Shown here piece after piece: positions 44,267-54,307 of a stretch of DNA of 64,000 nt. A model generated the notes under the pieces. It was not told the origin of the DNA and did not search any database. It saw only the letters and a list, made by a program, of their open reading frames with translations. Source of the stretch: Saxibacter everestensis (GTDB taxonomy: Bacteria > Actinomycetota > Actinomycetes > Actinomycetales > Brevibacteriaceae); the NCBI RefSeq assembly GCF_025787225.1, contig NZ_CP090958.1, positions 2,652,550 through 2,716,549 on the forward strand, in the 5' to 3' direction. The translations under genes were made by a program, and so were the position numbers. Numbering within the stretch: position 1 is the first letter of the stretch; the number at the start of each line of letters is the position of its first letter.

Positions 44267-44763
44267 AGCCCCGCGAGCCTTGCTTCGCCGCGGGAGGCGA
44301 GCTGTTCGCGCAGCCGCGCGGCCTCGTCGGCTGGCAGCCCCGGAATCGTCGCGTCGGTGCTAGCCGATGCTGTGTGCAGCTTGACGGTTGAGATTCCGAC
44401 CGACCGCTCCACCGGTCCGGCGGACATGTCGACGTACTGCATCCGGCCATAGGGCACGACGACGAGGGAGCGGAACATCACACCACGGGCTATCAGCAGG
44501 TCGTCGTCGCGCTCGGCGTACTTCAGCGCCCGAACCTGCCTGGGGATGATCCAGCACAGCCAGCCCAGGAGCAGCAGGGCGGCACCGGCCAAGGCCCAGA
44601 ACAGCCAGAACTGGAGCAGAATCGCCAGCACGATTGCCGCAATCAATGGAATTCCGCACCAGATCAGCGCGAAGATGAGCCGCACCTTTATCAATGCAGG
44701 CGAGACTGTCACCCACCGCAGACCCGGCGGGCTCAGCGGGTCATCGACCAGAGACTTAGACAC
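44263..44763 (-). CDS. Bacterial PH-domain protein (YdbS-like)
   Basis: A 166-residue protein with two adjacent membrane helices (about residues 25-70) and one bPH2 domain (LKYAERDDDLLIARGVMFRS, then VVPYGRMQYVDMSAGPVER). It pairs with the larger PH protein downstream. GTG 44763 (MSKSLVDDP) overlaps the DUF3180 stop by 8 bases; the frame also allows GTG 44775. Confidence 0.83.
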   Translation of the reverse strand: MSKSLVDDPLSPPGLRWVTVSPALIKVRLIFALIWCGIPLIAAIVLAILLQFWLFWALAGAALLLLGWLCWIIPRQVRALKYAERDDDLLIARGVMFRSLVVVPYGRMQYVDMSAGPVERSVGISTVKLHTASASTDATIPGLPADEAARLREQLASRGEARLAGL

Positions 44764-45235
44764 TGTCCTGAGCACCTTCTTTGTCGTTGTCGTTGTCGTC
44801 AGGTGGCAACTGACAGAACCGCTCGACCACCAATCCGGTTGTCACCAGGAACACGGCTGCCAGCACCGCGATCAGCATTTGCAGACCCTGCTCCCGCCTC
44901 GCCGCGGTGCCGACCGCGAAGAGCAGGTAGGCCGTGGATCCGGCGTACCAGCCGGCGATAAGCGACCCTGCGCCGCTCGCTGCTTTCGCCATCACGAGCG
45001 TGCGCGCAGCCCTGAGCGGGTCCAGCGGCTTGTCGCGGTCGCCCGAGGTCCAGCGGCGCACCGGCCAGCCGAAGACCAGGAGCGCCAGACCGAGGACGAC
45101 CATCCCGACAATGGCCACAACAGGAAGTCCCGGCAGCTGGCTGCCGGCTGCTTCCAGTATCCGGAAGACCACGAACCCGATGACTGCGCCGACCAGGGCG
45201 CCGAGCAGGAGATTACGGAACTTCGTTGCCTGCAT
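44756..45235 (-). CDS. DUF3180 family membrane protein
   Basis: A 159-residue protein with four membrane helices and a charged tail (PPDDNDNDKEG). The start MQATKFRNLLLGALVGAVIG and the middle LDPLRAARTLVMAKAASGAGS are typical of DUF3180, which follows folK in most actinobacteria. Function unknown. The ATG shares a base with the folK stop (TAATG). Confidence 0.85.
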   Translation of the reverse strand: MQATKFRNLLLGALVGAVIGFVVFRILEAAGSQLPGLPVVAIVGMVVLGLALLVFGWPVRRWTSGDRDKPLDPLRAARTLVMAKAASGAGSLIAGWYAGSTAYLLFAVGTAARREQGLQMLIAVLAAVFLVTTGLVVERFCQLPPDDNDNDKEGAQDSV

Positions 45236-45819
45236 TAACTGATTCCGAGTTCGATGTCCGCACGCAGGTAAACGGTGCCTGTCTCTGCGGCTTCTTCCGC
45301 GAGCCGGGCGACCTGGCCGGATCCGGGCAGGACGGCATCCGGTTCGATCCGGCGCCATGGCTCAAGCACAAAGGCCCGCTCGCTTGCGCGCGGGTGCGGC
45401 AGGGTCAGGGTGCTGTCGGCATGCAGCCTGCCGCCGAAATCGATGATGTCGATGTCGAGCGTGCGCGGGCCCCAGCGTTCGATGCGCACCCGGCCATGAC
45501 TTGCCTCGATCGTGTGAATCGCGGCCAACAGGTTCTTCGCGCTCAGGGAGGTTTCGCAGATCAGCACGGCGTTGAGGTATGCAGGCTGCTCCGGCCCGCC
45601 CACCGGCTCCGTCTCGAACACGGGCGAGACCTTTGTGACAGCAAGCTTGGGCAGCCCGTTCAGATCATCGACGGCTCGTTGCAGAGTAGCCTCGCGGTCG
45701 CCGAGGTTGGCGCCAATTGACAGTACGGCATGCACTGGCTTGCCCTTCTTCTTCGACGACTTCTTCTTCGGCTTACCAGTCGAGGCGGCGACATCAACGG
45801 CCGCCTTCGCTGAGCTCAT
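45235..45819 (-). CDS. folK: 2-amino-4-hydroxy-6-hydroxymethyldihydropteridine diphosphokinase FolK
   Basis: Transfers pyrophosphate from ATP to the pterin in folate synthesis. It is 194 residues. The core starts at about residue 29 (HAVLSIGANLGDRE) and includes SPVFETEPVGGPEQPAYLNAV and RWGPRTLDIDII, then LPHPRASERAFVLEP. Ahead of it is a lysine-rich tail (GKPKKKSSKKKGKP), not part of the enzyme fold. Starts 10 bases after folB. Confidence 0.93.
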   Translation of the reverse strand: MSSAKAAVDVAASTGKPKKKSSKKKGKPVHAVLSIGANLGDREATLQRAVDDLNGLPKLAVTKVSPVFETEPVGGPEQPAYLNAVLICETSLSAKNLLAAIHTIEASHGRVRIERWGPRTLDIDIIDFGGRLHADSTLTLPHPRASERAFVLEPWRRIEPDAVLPGSGQVARLAEEAAETGTVYLRADIELGIS

Positions 45820-45829
45820 CGGGGGAACC

Positions 45830-46192
45830 TCATCGCGGTGAACTCCGCCGGATCGCGACGCTCACGTCGGCAAACTCCCTGTCGATCGGCGCCTGGGGCT
45901 TGTGTACGGTGACTTCTGCTGCCTTCACCATCTCATGGCGCAGGCAGGCCGTGACGATGCGTGCGCCAAGCTTCTCCAGCAAACTTACCGGTTCTCCCTC
46001 GACGATTCGGGCGATCTCTTCGGCCAGTTCCCCGTAGTGCACGGTGTCGCGGACGTCATCGCTTTCGGCGGCGGCCGACAGATCAAGGTCCAGCACGACA
46101 TCCACGACGAATATCTGACCCTTGCGGCGTTCGAAATCGTACACCCCGTGATAGCCGTACACGGAAAGTCCCTTGAGCGTGATCCGGTCCAC
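45830..46192 (-). CDS. folB: Dihydroneopterin aldolase FolB
   Basis: Cleaves dihydroneopterin to the hydroxymethyl pterin and glycolaldehyde. It is 120 residues, with DRITLKGLSVYGYHGVYDFE at the start, the catalytic region LEKLGARIV, and VTVHKPQAPI with the conserved lysine. It lies 2 bases after folP. Confidence 0.94.
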   Translation of the reverse strand: MDRITLKGLSVYGYHGVYDFERRKGQIFVVDVVLDLDLSAAAESDDVRDTVHYGELAEEIARIVEGEPVSLLEKLGARIVTACLRHEMVKAAEVTVHKPQAPIDREFADVSVAIRRSSPR

Positions 46193-46194
46193 GG

Positions 46195-47142
46195 TCAGGT
46201 TCCTCTTGTTCCATGCGGCTCGGCGATGCCCGGCAGGGGCTCGGCGATACCGACGGCAGGCAGCGTTGCCTCATTCCAGGCACGCGCGACCTCGACAGCA
46301 ATTCGCGAACCGCGGGCATCGTGGACCCGAACACACCAGGCTCCGGCCCGGGCGGCCAGCGCGGTAACCGCCGCCGTTGCCGCATCCCGGTCCGCCAGCG
46401 ATGGCGAAACTATCGGCTCAGTTTCCGAAGGCCCGGCCGGCTGGCCCGGTTCGACGACCTCCGGCAGAACACCGCCAACCAGCGTGCTCAGGAAGCGCTT
46501 TCGCGACGCCGCAACCAGGACCGGAAAACCAAGTGCCTGTAATGAATCGAGCCCAGCGAGCAACGACCAGTTGTGCTCACCAGTCTTGGAAAAACCGAGG
46601 CCCGGATCGACGATGATCTTGTCGTCGCTTACGCCGGCTTCGCGTACGACGTCGAGCTGCGCGCGAAGTTCGTCCACCACATCCCGGACGACGTCGTCAT
46701 AGACAGCACTGCCCTGCATCGTCGCGCTGGCCTCGCGCCAGTGCATCACGATCAGCGGAACGTCCGCCTCGGCTGCCAGGGCCGCCATCGCCGGTTCGGA
46801 TTTCGCGCCGCTGACGTCATTGAGGATATGGGCGCCCGCCCCTAGCGCCAGCCGGGCAATATCGACCCGGGTTGTGTCGACGCTGACGGTGGCGCCCTCG
46901 GCGACAAGTGCCTCTATCACCGGCAGCACGCGCCGTTGTTCCTCCTCGCCACTGACCCTCGCCGAACCAGGCCGGGTCGATTCGCCGCCGACGTCGATTA
47001 TGTCGGCGCCGTCGGCCAGCAAGGCCAGGCCGTGCCGGATCGCCAGGTCATGGTCGAAGAAGCGACCGCCATCGCTAAATGAATCGGGAGTGACATTTAC
47101 AACGCCCATAATCCGGGTCCGCTGCACAGGGATCGAAATCAC
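46195..47142 (-). CDS. folP: Dihydropteroate synthase FolP
   Basis: Joins p-aminobenzoate to the pterin pyrophosphate; the sulfonamide target. It is 315 residues: MGVVNVTPDSFSDGGRF with the first phosphate/pterin loop, DIIDVGGESTRPGS, LNDVSG, DPGLGFSKTGEHN and a C-terminal VRVHD. The C-terminal part after residue 240 (PSETEPIVSPSLADRDAATA) carries a variable loop. GTG start; the real start could be later near IMGVVN. Confidence 0.95.
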   Translation of the reverse strand: MISIPVQRTRIMGVVNVTPDSFSDGGRFFDHDLAIRHGLALLADGADIIDVGGESTRPGSARVSGEEEQRRVLPVIEALVAEGATVSVDTTRVDIARLALGAGAHILNDVSGAKSEPAMAALAAEADVPLIVMHWREASATMQGSAVYDDVVRDVVDELRAQLDVVREAGVSDDKIIVDPGLGFSKTGEHNWSLLAGLDSLQALGFPVLVAASRKRFLSTLVGGVLPEVVEPGQPAGPSETEPIVSPSLADRDAATAAVTALAARAGAWCVRVHDARGSRIAVEVARAWNEATLPAVGIAEPLPGIAEPHGTRGT

Positions 47143-47217
47143 TCCCCCAGCCTAAGGGGTCGGCGCGGCGATGCGCTCCGGCAGAGTCGAATCTTCGATC
47201 CGCAGGACAATGCGCAT

Positions 47218-47820
47218 TTACCTGCCAATGATGAGGCTCATCGCCTCGGCCCGGCTCGTCCCTTCGCGCAGTTGCCCGCGGACCGCGGAGGTTATCGTCC
47301 GGGCACCCGGCTTACGGATGCCGCGCATGGACATGCACAGGTGTTCGCATTCGATCACGACAATGGCGCCACGTGGCTCGAGGCCGGTCATCAGCGCGTC
47401 GGCGATCTGCGTCGTCATCCGTTCCTGAACCTGTGGGCGCCGGGCGTATACCTCGACGAGCCGCGCGAGCTTGCTCAAACCAGTCACCCGGCCGTTCGCT
47501 CCGGGGATGTAGCCGACGTGCGCCACGCCGTGGAAAGGAACCAGATGATGCTCGCAGGTGGAGTACACGGCAATATCTCGGACCAGGATCATTTCATCGT
47601 GGCCGATATCGAAGTTCGCTGAAAGCACCTCGGCCGGGTCTTCGTGCAGGCCGGCGAAGGTTTCCGCGTAGGCACGGGCAACCCTGGCCGGGGTGTCGAT
47701 CAGGCCCTCGCGATCGGGGTCTTCACCGATTGCGATCAGAATTTCACGGACGGCGTTCTCGATTCGGCCAGAATCAACGGCCACTTTCCCGGGAAATTCC
47801 GCCACGTCAGTTTTCTTCAT
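47218..47820 (-). CDS. folE: GTP cyclohydrolase I FolE
   Basis: First step of folate synthesis: opens GTP to dihydroneopterin triphosphate. It is 200 residues, with [14 protein letters not shown], the zinc ligands in [12 protein letters not shown] and [11 protein letters not shown], and [20 protein letters not shown]. The frame runs to 48012 over the end of ftsH, but ATG 47820 gives the usual N-terminus and overlaps ftsH by 14 bases. Confidence 0.95.
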   Translation of the reverse strand: MKKTDVAEFPGKVAVDSGRIENAVREILIAIGEDPDREGLIDTPARVARAYAETFAGLHEDPAEVLSANFDIGHDEMILVRDIAVYSTCEHHLVPFHGVAHVGYIPGANGRVTGLSKLARLVEVYARRPQVQERMTTQIADALMTGLEPRGAIVVIECEHLCMSMRGIRKPGARTITSAVRGQLREGTSRAEAMSLIIGR

Positions 47821-49870
47821 CTGTGGACAGTTTCCGGTCACCAGCCGGAGCGATCTGCTGTGGCGGATGTTGCGGGTCTTCGTCAGGGCCGGCGGCCGCA
47901 GCCTCGTCCTGCGGAGCCATCGGTCTGGCGTGCCCATTGCTGGCGCGGGCGGCGGCTTCCGCCAGTTCCTTCGGTGAAGTGACCGGCGGCTTGTCCGATA
48001 CGGGTCGGTCATCGCTGGAGAGCCAGACCGGACGGAGGTCGCGCTTAACCACCGGGGTGAAGACCTCGCTCAGCTCGGACTGGTTAAGTGTCTCCCGTTC
48101 AAGCAGTTCAAGCGCAAGCGTGTCAAGAACCTCGCGGTACTCCACGAGCACATCCCACGCCTCGTCATGCGCTTCTTCGATCAGCAGCCGAACCTCTTCA
48201 TCGATAATCGCTGAGACCTTCTCCGAATGGTCGGCCGCGTGTCCAGCCTCGCGTCCCACGAAAGGATCACTTCCGTCGGAGCCGAGCTTGACCATGCCGA
48301 CCTTGTCGCTCATGCCGTATTGGGTAACCATCTTCCGGGCGGTCGACGTGGCCTTCTCGATGTCGTTGGCCGCTCCGGTGGTCGGGTCGTGGAAAACGAG
48401 CTCCTCTGCGACACGGCCGCCGAGGGCATAGGCCAGCTGATCGAGCAGCTCGTTGCGGGTCGTCGAATATTTGTCCTCGCTGGGCATCACCATGGTGTAA
48501 CCGAGCGCACGCCCACGCGGCAGGATGGTCACCTTCGTCACCGGATCGGTGTGCCGCATCGCAGCCGCAACCAGGGCGTGGCCGCCCTCGTGGTAGGCGG
48601 TGATCTTGCGTTCCTTTTCGTTCATCAGCCGGGTGCGCTTTTGCGGTCCGGCAATAACCCGGTCGATCGCTTCATCGAGTGCGCGGTTGTCGATGATCTG
48701 CGCGTTGGAACGTGCTGTGAGCAGTGCGGCCTCGTTCAGCACGTTGGCAAGATCGGCACCGGAGAAACCCGGCGTGCGCTTGGCGACGGTCTTGAGATCG
48801 ACGTCGGCAGCCATCGGCTTACCCTTGGCGTGCACGTCAAGGATGTGCTCGCGTCCCTTGATATCGGGAGCATCGACCGAGATCTGCCGATCGAAGCGGC
48901 CCGGGCGCAGCAACGCAGGGTCCAGCACGTCCGGGCGGTTGGTCGCCGCGATCAGGATGATGTTTGTCTTGACGTCGAAGCCGTCCATCTCGACCAGCAG
49001 CTGGTTCAGGGTCTGTTCACGCTCGTCGTGTCCGCCGCCCATCCCCGCACCGCGCTGGCGGCCGACGGCGTCTATCTCGTCGATGAATATAATGCATGGC
49101 GCGTTCTGTTTGGCCTGCTCGAAGAGGTCACGAACCCGCGAGGCTCCCACGCCGACATACATCTCGACGAAATCGGAACCGGAGATCGAATAGAACGGGA
49201 CATTGGCTTCGCCGGCAACCGCGCGGGCCAGCAGCGTCTTTCCGGTGCCGGGTTGGCCGTACAGCAGGACGCCCTTAGGGATCTTGGCGCCAACAGCCTG
49301 GAATTTCGCCGGCTCGGCCAGGAACTCCTTGATCTCCTGCAGCTCCTCGACCGCCTCATCCACACCGGCCACATCGGCGAAGTTCACCTTCGGCGTCTCT
49401 TTCGACACCAGCTTGGCCTTGGACTTGCCGAACTGCATGATCTTCGAGCCGCCGCCCTGCATCTGGGAAAGGAAGAACCAGAACAGGGCGAGGATGATCA
49501 CGAAAGGCAGCAGGTTGAGCAGCAGGGTGGTCAGCCAGGACTGTTTGGGCACTTCATCGGTGAAGCCCTTGTCGGGGGCGGCATCGGTGACCGCCTTGAC
49601 GACCTCGTCGCCGCGAGGCGCCACATAGAAGAACTGGACCCGCTCGCCCTTGTCCTCGTAGTCCGCCTTCAGGGTCAGGTCGACGCGCTGGTCGCCATCG
49701 ATGATCTTGGCCTGATCCACCTTGCCGTCGGCAAGCAGCTTGAGACCCACATTGGTGTCGACTGCCTGGAAACCCTGGCCGGAAAGCACGGATGCGCCGA
49801 TCGTCACCGCGATCAGGGCAAGAACGATCCAGGCTATTGGCCCTCGGAAAATACGCTTAACGTCCATCAA
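47807..49870 (-). CDS. ftsH: ATP-dependent zinc metalloprotease FtsH
   Basis: Membrane AAA protease for damaged and regulatory proteins. It is 687 residues with two membrane helices (about 9-29 and 110-130) around an extracytoplasmic domain, Walker [17 protein letters not shown] near residue 210, Walker [12 protein letters not shown], the SRH region [20 protein letters not shown] (split), and zinc site [13 protein letters not shown] long hydrophilic C-terminal tail rich in Ala, Pro and Asp follows. A small GGGGC-accaa-GCCCC hairpin lies just before the start. Confidence 0.97.
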   Translation of the reverse strand: MMDVKRIFRGPIAWIVLALIAVTIGASVLSGQGFQAVDTNVGLKLLADGKVDQAKIIDGDQRVDLTLKADYEDKGERVQFFYVAPRGDEVVKAVTDAAPDKGFTDEVPKQSWLTTLLLNLLPFVIILALFWFFLSQMQGGGSKIMQFGKSKAKLVSKETPKVNFADVAGVDEAVEELQEIKEFLAEPAKFQAVGAKIPKGVLLYGQPGTGKTLLARAVAGEANVPFYSISGSDFVEMYVGVGASRVRDLFEQAKQNAPCIIFIDEIDAVGRQRGAGMGGGHDEREQTLNQLLVEMDGFDVKTNIILIAATNRPDVLDPALLRPGRFDRQISVDAPDIKGREHILDVHAKGKPMAADVDLKTVAKRTPGFSGADLANVLNEAALLTARSNAQIIDNRALDEAIDRVIAGPQKRTRLMNEKERKITAYHEGGHALVAAAMRHTDPVTKVTILPRGRALGYTMVMPSEDKYSTTRNELLDQLAYALGGRVAEELVFHDPTTGAANDIEKATSTARKMVTQYGMSDKVGMVKLGSDGSDPFVGREAGHAADHSEKVSAIIDEEVRLLIEEAHDEAWDVLVEYREVLDTLALELLERETLNQSELSEVFTPVVKRDLRPVWLSSDDRPVSDKPPVTSPKELAEAAARASNGHARPMAPQDEAAAAGPDEDPQHPPQQIAPAGDRKLSTDEEN

Positions 49871-49988
49871 TCGGGGCTTGGTGCCCCGCCCTCTCTCTTT
49901 ATGCCTGATACTGCTCGGCCACCAGAAACAACGCGCCGGACCAGGCTATGGTTCCACGCAGTTCCTCGGCCGGAAAGCCTAAGTACCT

Positions 49989-50540
49989 CTAGCTGTAAAC
50001 GTGTGGCGCCAACGTGGCGACGAACGGCACGTTGCGGTATTTCTCGGAGTAGTCGAGCCCGTACCCGACGACGAACTCATTCGGCACGTCAAATCCAACG
50101 TACTTCACATCGATGTCGACCTTGGCGGCTTCCGGCTTGCGCAGCAGCGTGCAGACCTCGACGGATGCCGGGCCGCGCGAGTTGAGGTTTGCGATCAGCC
50201 AGGACAGGGTGAGCCCTGAGTCGATGATGTCCTCGACGATCAAGACATGCCGGTCGGTCAGGTCGGCGTCAAGGTCTTTCAGAATTCGCACCACGCCCGA
50301 TGACTGGGTTCCCGATCCGTAAGACGACACCGCCATCCAGTCCATCGTCACGTGGGAGTGCAGCGCACGAGCGAGATCGGCCATAACCATGACCGCTCCT
50401 TTAAGGACGCCGACGACCAGGATGTCCTTACCGGCGTAGTCTGCGTCGATGTCCGCGGCAAGCTCCCGAAGCCGGGAAGCGATCTGCTCCTCGGTGACGA
50501 GGATTCGCTCGATGTCGGTTCCCAGATCCTGGCTGTCCAC
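49989..50540 (-). CDS. hpt: Hypoxanthine phosphoribosyltransferase Hpt
   Basis: Salvages hypoxanthine and guanine to IMP and GMP with PRPP. It is 183 residues; the PRPP loop is VLIVEDIIDSGLTLSWL, with VVGVLKGAVMVMADL before it, the flexible loop SSYGSGTQSSG, and the purine-contact VGFDVPNEFVVGYGLDY. GTG start. It lies between tilS and ftsH, the normal bacterial order. Confidence 0.95.
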   Translation of the reverse strand: MDSQDLGTDIERILVTEEQIASRLRELAADIDADYAGKDILVVGVLKGAVMVMADLARALHSHVTMDWMAVSSYGSGTQSSGVVRILKDLDADLTDRHVLIVEDIIDSGLTLSWLIANLNSRGPASVEVCTLLRKPEAAKVDIDVKYVGFDVPNEFVVGYGLDYSEKYRNVPFVATLAPHVYS

Positions 50541-50578
50541 GGTTATTCTTGCTCCCTAGAGTTTGCGCTGCGACTGGT

Positions 50579-51613
50579 TCAAGGTTGCCACACAATTCCT
50601 TGGTCCGTGCAGTCAGCCCGTCCGATAACCAGCTGGTTGCCGCGCCGTCGTGCCGCCAGCCCCCCGGGCAGCGATATCGCTGCCGGAGCGTTCGACTTTC
50701 CCAGCAGCCGCTCGGTGGCAACCAGGTGCTCAAACGTCAGTCCACTCCCCGGCGCTCCGGCCGCGAGGACTCCCAGGCGCAACGCGCGGCGTCTGAGCGC
50801 CGGCGGCGCCTCGGCCAGCGTGGCCGCGAGCATGGCGGTCTCCGTCCGGGTGCCGGGCACCGCGGCGTCACGAAACAGCCTGTCGGCCTGCTCGTCAAGC
50901 AGAGCCGAATCATCGGCGAGCTGGCTCGCGGTCCGAGCAAGCGCGCCGGCGACGCCGGGCCCCAGCTCCTGCTCGAGCAGGGGCAATACCTCATGGCGCA
51001 CCCGGACCCGTAGATATGCCCGGTCGTCATTCATCGGGTCATGCCACGGAGTGAGCCCTTCGGCTTCACAGCTTCGAACTGTTTCGGCACGGCGCACCGC
51101 CAGCAACGGTCGGACAAAGAGCCCGCGACGGGCCCGCATCCCGGCCAGGGACCTTGCGCCCGAGCCACGAGCAAGTCCGAGCAGCACGGTTTCTGCCTGA
51201 TCGTCGAGGGTGTGGCCGAGCATGACCGCAACGGCTCCGGTTTCCTGTGCCGTCGCCGCGAGCGCCGCGTACCGCGCCTGGCGTGCGGCGTCCTCGACCC
51301 CCTGACCACCTACCTCGGTGACAACGCTGCGCACGGACGCCGCAATGCCGCGATCGAGCAGCTGAGCCGCGGTGCGGTCGGCTACCTCCCTCGATTGCGG
51401 TTGCAGCCCGTGGTCGATGATCACGGCACACACCTCGAATCCGCGCCGGGGCAGGGCGAACGCCGCTGCCGATGCCAGCGCCATCGAGTCCGGCCCGCCG
51501 CTGCAGGCCACGATGATCAGCCCGGATTGCGCATCGAGCAGTCCGAGGCTGGCAACCACCTCATTACGGATCCGGGCAACGGCAGGATCGAGGCGCGGCC
51601 GGCGCTCGGACAT
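50579..51613 (-). CDS. tilS: tRNA(Ile)-lysidine synthetase TilS
   Basis: Attaches lysine to C34 of tRNA-Ile(CAU) so that it reads AUA. It is 344 residues with the PP-loop VACSGGPDSMALA near residue 37, GHTLDDQAETVLLGLARGSG, and RPLLAVRRAETV. The C-terminal RNA-binding domain is the short actinobacterial type. ATG directly follows the DUF2342 stop (TAAATG). Confidence 0.95.
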   Translation of the reverse strand: MSERRPRLDPAVARIRNEVVASLGLLDAQSGLIIVACSGGPDSMALASAAAFALPRRGFEVCAVIIDHGLQPQSREVADRTAAQLLDRGIAASVRSVVTEVGGQGVEDAARQARYAALAATAQETGAVAVMLGHTLDDQAETVLLGLARGSGARSLAGMRARRGLFVRPLLAVRRAETVRSCEAEGLTPWHDPMNDDRAYLRVRVRHEVLPLLEQELGPGVAGALARTASQLADDSALLDEQADRLFRDAAVPGTRTETAMLAATLAEAPPALRRRALRLGVLAAGAPGSGLTFEHLVATERLLGKSNAPAAISLPGGLAARRRGNQLVIGRADCTDQGIVWQP

Positions 51614-52681
51614 TTAGCCCTGGACCCTGGTCAGCCACCTACGCGGTTCGGCGATTTCATCCAGCTCAGGCAGATTGTCCGGGCTCTCCCAGACCAGGTT
51701 CAGCCCTTCATGGCCGACCTCTTTCAGCACCGCGCGGACAAACCGGGCACCCTCCTGGTACTGCCGCATCTTGGCCTCGAGTCCGAGCAGACGCTTGATC
51801 AGCTGGTCGAATCCGCTGCTGCTATGCCTTCGCTCGTTGAACTTCCGCCGGATGCTGGCCACCGAAGGAATGACCTGAGGGCCGACCTCATCCATCACCA
51901 CATCGGCATGCCCTTCCAGCAGGCTCATAACCGCGGTCACCTTGTCGACCTGCCTGCGTTGCTCGGGCGTCTGGATCAGGTCAAGTGCCTGTTTGGAACC
52001 GGTGGGGCCGAACACCTCCGGCACCTGCCGCATCATCTGGTTCAGTCGCTCGACGATTCCCTGCTCACGAAGCAGCCCGGTGCCCAGCTCATTGATATGA
52101 CCCTGCAGGTAATCACGGAGCCAGGGTGCTGCCGCAAACTGAACCCGGTGGGTCTCTTCGTGCAGACAGACCCAGAGCCGGAAGTCATGCGCGTCAACAT
52201 TCAGTGATTTGCCGACCGCGACAACTGTGGGCGCCACCAGCAGCAGGCGTCCTTCCGGCGCGCCGAACGGGTCGTACTGTCCGAGTACCCTGGTGCCGAG
52301 GAAAGCCAACAGGCCGCCCAGTTCTGCCGCGGTGCTGCGCCGGGACAGCGTCGAGATCTTCTGGTCGTCTTTCCTGGAGTTCAGCGCAGCGGTGACCGAT
52401 TCATCGAGCATTGCCCGGAATGACTGCACGTTCGCCTTGGCCCAGCCCTGCCGGTCCACGACCAGGGTAGAGGTGTGCGCGAGAGCCGCGCTGACGTCGA
52501 GTCCGGTGACCCGCTGGACGTGCCCGGTGGAAACCTGGGCCGCCTGACGGAGTCCTTCAACATGTTCGGAGCGCTCGTGTTCGGTAAGGGTCGGACCAGC
52601 CGGCAACAGCTCGATCGCCGTGCGAAGTGCGAAGTCGACGTCAATGAGTTCATCTACCCGCGAGCCGTGCTCAGTGTCCAT
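51614..52681 (-). CDS. Zinc-dependent metalloprotease, DUF2342 family
   Basis: A 355-residue protein of the actinobacterial putative hydrolase/coenzyme F420-associated group (DUF2342). A zincin motif HEETH is seen in LWVCLHEETHRVQFAA, with the downstream EGHADVVMDEVG likely giving the third ligand. No signal peptide is seen, so it acts in the cytoplasm. Substrate unknown. It always sits between dacB and tilS in related bacteria. Confidence 0.85.
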   Translation of the reverse strand: MDTEHGSRVDELIDVDFALRTAIELLPAGPTLTEHERSEHVEGLRQAAQVSTGHVQRVTGLDVSAALAHTSTLVVDRQGWAKANVQSFRAMLDESVTAALNSRKDDQKISTLSRRSTAAELGGLLAFLGTRVLGQYDPFGAPEGRLLLVAPTVVAVGKSLNVDAHDFRLWVCLHEETHRVQFAAAPWLRDYLQGHINELGTGLLREQGIVERLNQMMRQVPEVFGPTGSKQALDLIQTPEQRRQVDKVTAVMSLLEGHADVVMDEVGPQVIPSVASIRRKFNERRHSSSGFDQLIKRLLGLEAKMRQYQEGARFVRAVLKEVGHEGLNLVWESPDNLPELDEIAEPRRWLTRVQG

Positions 52682-52727
52682 GAATCCTACTTCTCCTCGA
52701 TCGTCTAGGGATTACGGCAACCGTACG

Positions 52728-54146
52728 CTAACCGCTCCCGCAACCGCACCCGGCGAGCGCCGCGGTCACCGCGTCGATTGCCTTTCGTGCGCTGTCATTG
52801 CCACCCTTGGGAACATCGTCGGCAAGCACCGCGAAGACCAGTAGGCGACCGGACTTATCGGTCACCACCCCCGCCAGCGTCGACACTCCGGTCAGCGAAC
52901 CGGTTTTTGCCCGCACAAGCCCCGCGCCGTACTTCGACGCCGAATCCCCGTACCGGTCGGTGAGGGTTCCGCTGAATCCCGCCACCGGCAGGCTCGGAAT
53001 CAGCGAATCGAGTTCCGGGGTCTTCTGCTGGGCGGCGACGGTGAGCAATCCGGTCAGGGCTTGTGCCGTTATCCGGTTGCTGTGCGCCAGCCCCGAGACG
53101 TCGTGCAGGCTGACACCGGCCACGTCGACCCCGATTTCCTTCACCTGACTCTGCACCGCATCGGCCGCGTCGAGGAAGCTTCCCGAGCGTCCGGTGTCCA
53201 CGGCGACTAGCCGACCCAGGCCCTCGGCGACGACGTTGTCGGAATGCAGCAACATGTACTCGACGATGTCGCCAATGGACGCGGACTTGACCTCCGCTAG
53301 CTGCTCAGCATCGCTTTGCGCAGCCGATCGAGCGACCTTGCCGACGGCCTTGATGCCATTCTTCTTCAGCTGCTCAACGAAGATGCCGGCAGCGAAATCA
53401 GCTGGGGCGCTCGCCCGAGGCGTGCGCTGCCCAGGCTTTTCCTTCCCGGAATCAACCATCAGCGGCGAGATAGGCGCGACCTCGCCGTTGGCTACATCGT
53501 TGGCAGCCCATTCATCGCTGACGTCTTTACCCGAATAGAGGGTGTCGTCCAACCGGACCGCGACCTCAGTTGTTCCGGCCTCCCTGAGAGCGTCCGCCGT
53601 GGCCTTCGCCAGTGAGGCCAGGCCGGCGCGGCCATTGACCGCTGCCGAGTCGGAGTCGCCGCGACCCAGCAACATGTCCCCGCCGCCGACCACGGTGATT
53701 TCGTCCGACCCCGGTCCGGCGACGACGCGAGTCGTGAGTTGCCGGTCACTGCCAAGCGTTGTCAGCGCCGCCGCGGCAGTGAGGACTTTAGTGGTAGACG
53801 CCGGGAGGTGTCCTTCGTCGGCAGCCTTCGAGTAAAGCTCATCTCCGGTCAGCCCGTCCCTGATGTCGACCCCGACGCTCTTGCCGAGCGCCTTGTCCTT
53901 CAGTAGCGGATCAACGGTGCTCGCGACCCCATCCGGCTGCGCGTCCCCGGCATCAGCCGATGCGTCGGGCAGAACCGCGCCGGTTTTGTCCAGCGCCAGG
54001 TTCGGCGCCTCCGGAAATGGAGCCGGCGCCTCGCGAGGCGGCTTGGTCGTCAGCACTCCCGGCACGAGATCGGCCGTGTCTGCGGCGGCATACCCACCGA
54101 GAACCAGCACAATCGCGGCACAGGCGGCCGCTGCCTTCTTCGCCAA
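52728..54146 (-). CDS. dacB: D-alanyl-D-alanine carboxypeptidase/endopeptidase (PBP4, DacB type)
   Basis: Trims peptidoglycan peptides outside the membrane. It is about 472 residues: an N-terminal membrane segment (ACAAIVLVLGGYAAA), then the penicillin-binding motifs SxxK in PASTTKVLTAAAAL, SxN in LLHSDNVVAEGLG and KTG in RAKTGSLTGVSTLAG, with the class C insertion between the first two. The C-terminus is oddly Cys/Gly-rich (AGCGCGSG). TTG 54146 has GAAGGA 7 bases upstream; the frame also opens at GTG 54161. Confidence 0.92.
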   Translation of the reverse strand: MAKKAAAACAAIVLVLGGYAAADTADLVPGVLTTKPPREAPAPFPEAPNLALDKTGAVLPDASADAGDAQPDGVASTVDPLLKDKALGKSVGVDIRDGLTGDELYSKAADEGHLPASTTKVLTAAAALTTLGSDRQLTTRVVAGPGSDEITVVGGGDMLLGRGDSDSAAVNGRAGLASLAKATADALREAGTTEVAVRLDDTLYSGKDVSDEWAANDVANGEVAPISPLMVDSGKEKPGQRTPRASAPADFAAGIFVEQLKKNGIKAVGKVARSAAQSDAEQLAEVKSASIGDIVEYMLLHSDNVVAEGLGRLVAVDTGRSGSFLDAADAVQSQVKEIGVDVAGVSLHDVSGLAHSNRITAQALTGLLTVAAQQKTPELDSLIPSLPVAGFSGTLTDRYGDSASKYGAGLVRAKTGSLTGVSTLAGVVTDKSGRLLVFAVLADDVPKGGNDSARKAIDAVTAALAGCGCGSG

Positions 54147-54307
54147 ATGCCCATCCTTCACTTAAACTTCGAACCGCATCCGCTTGCGGTGTGCCCTATA
54201 AGCGAGACTAGTGCAGCATTACCGCCCATCCTGCGTCCGCCCGCGAGCATGAGGCAAGATGCTGCGGGTTCGCTAGCCATCAACGAACAAGATTTTGGAG
54301 AAATACC

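Noticed and set aside
48227-50185. 652-codon plus-strand open frame across ftsH
   Set aside because: Mirror frame of ftsH and hpt; no motif, start site or codon pattern of its own.
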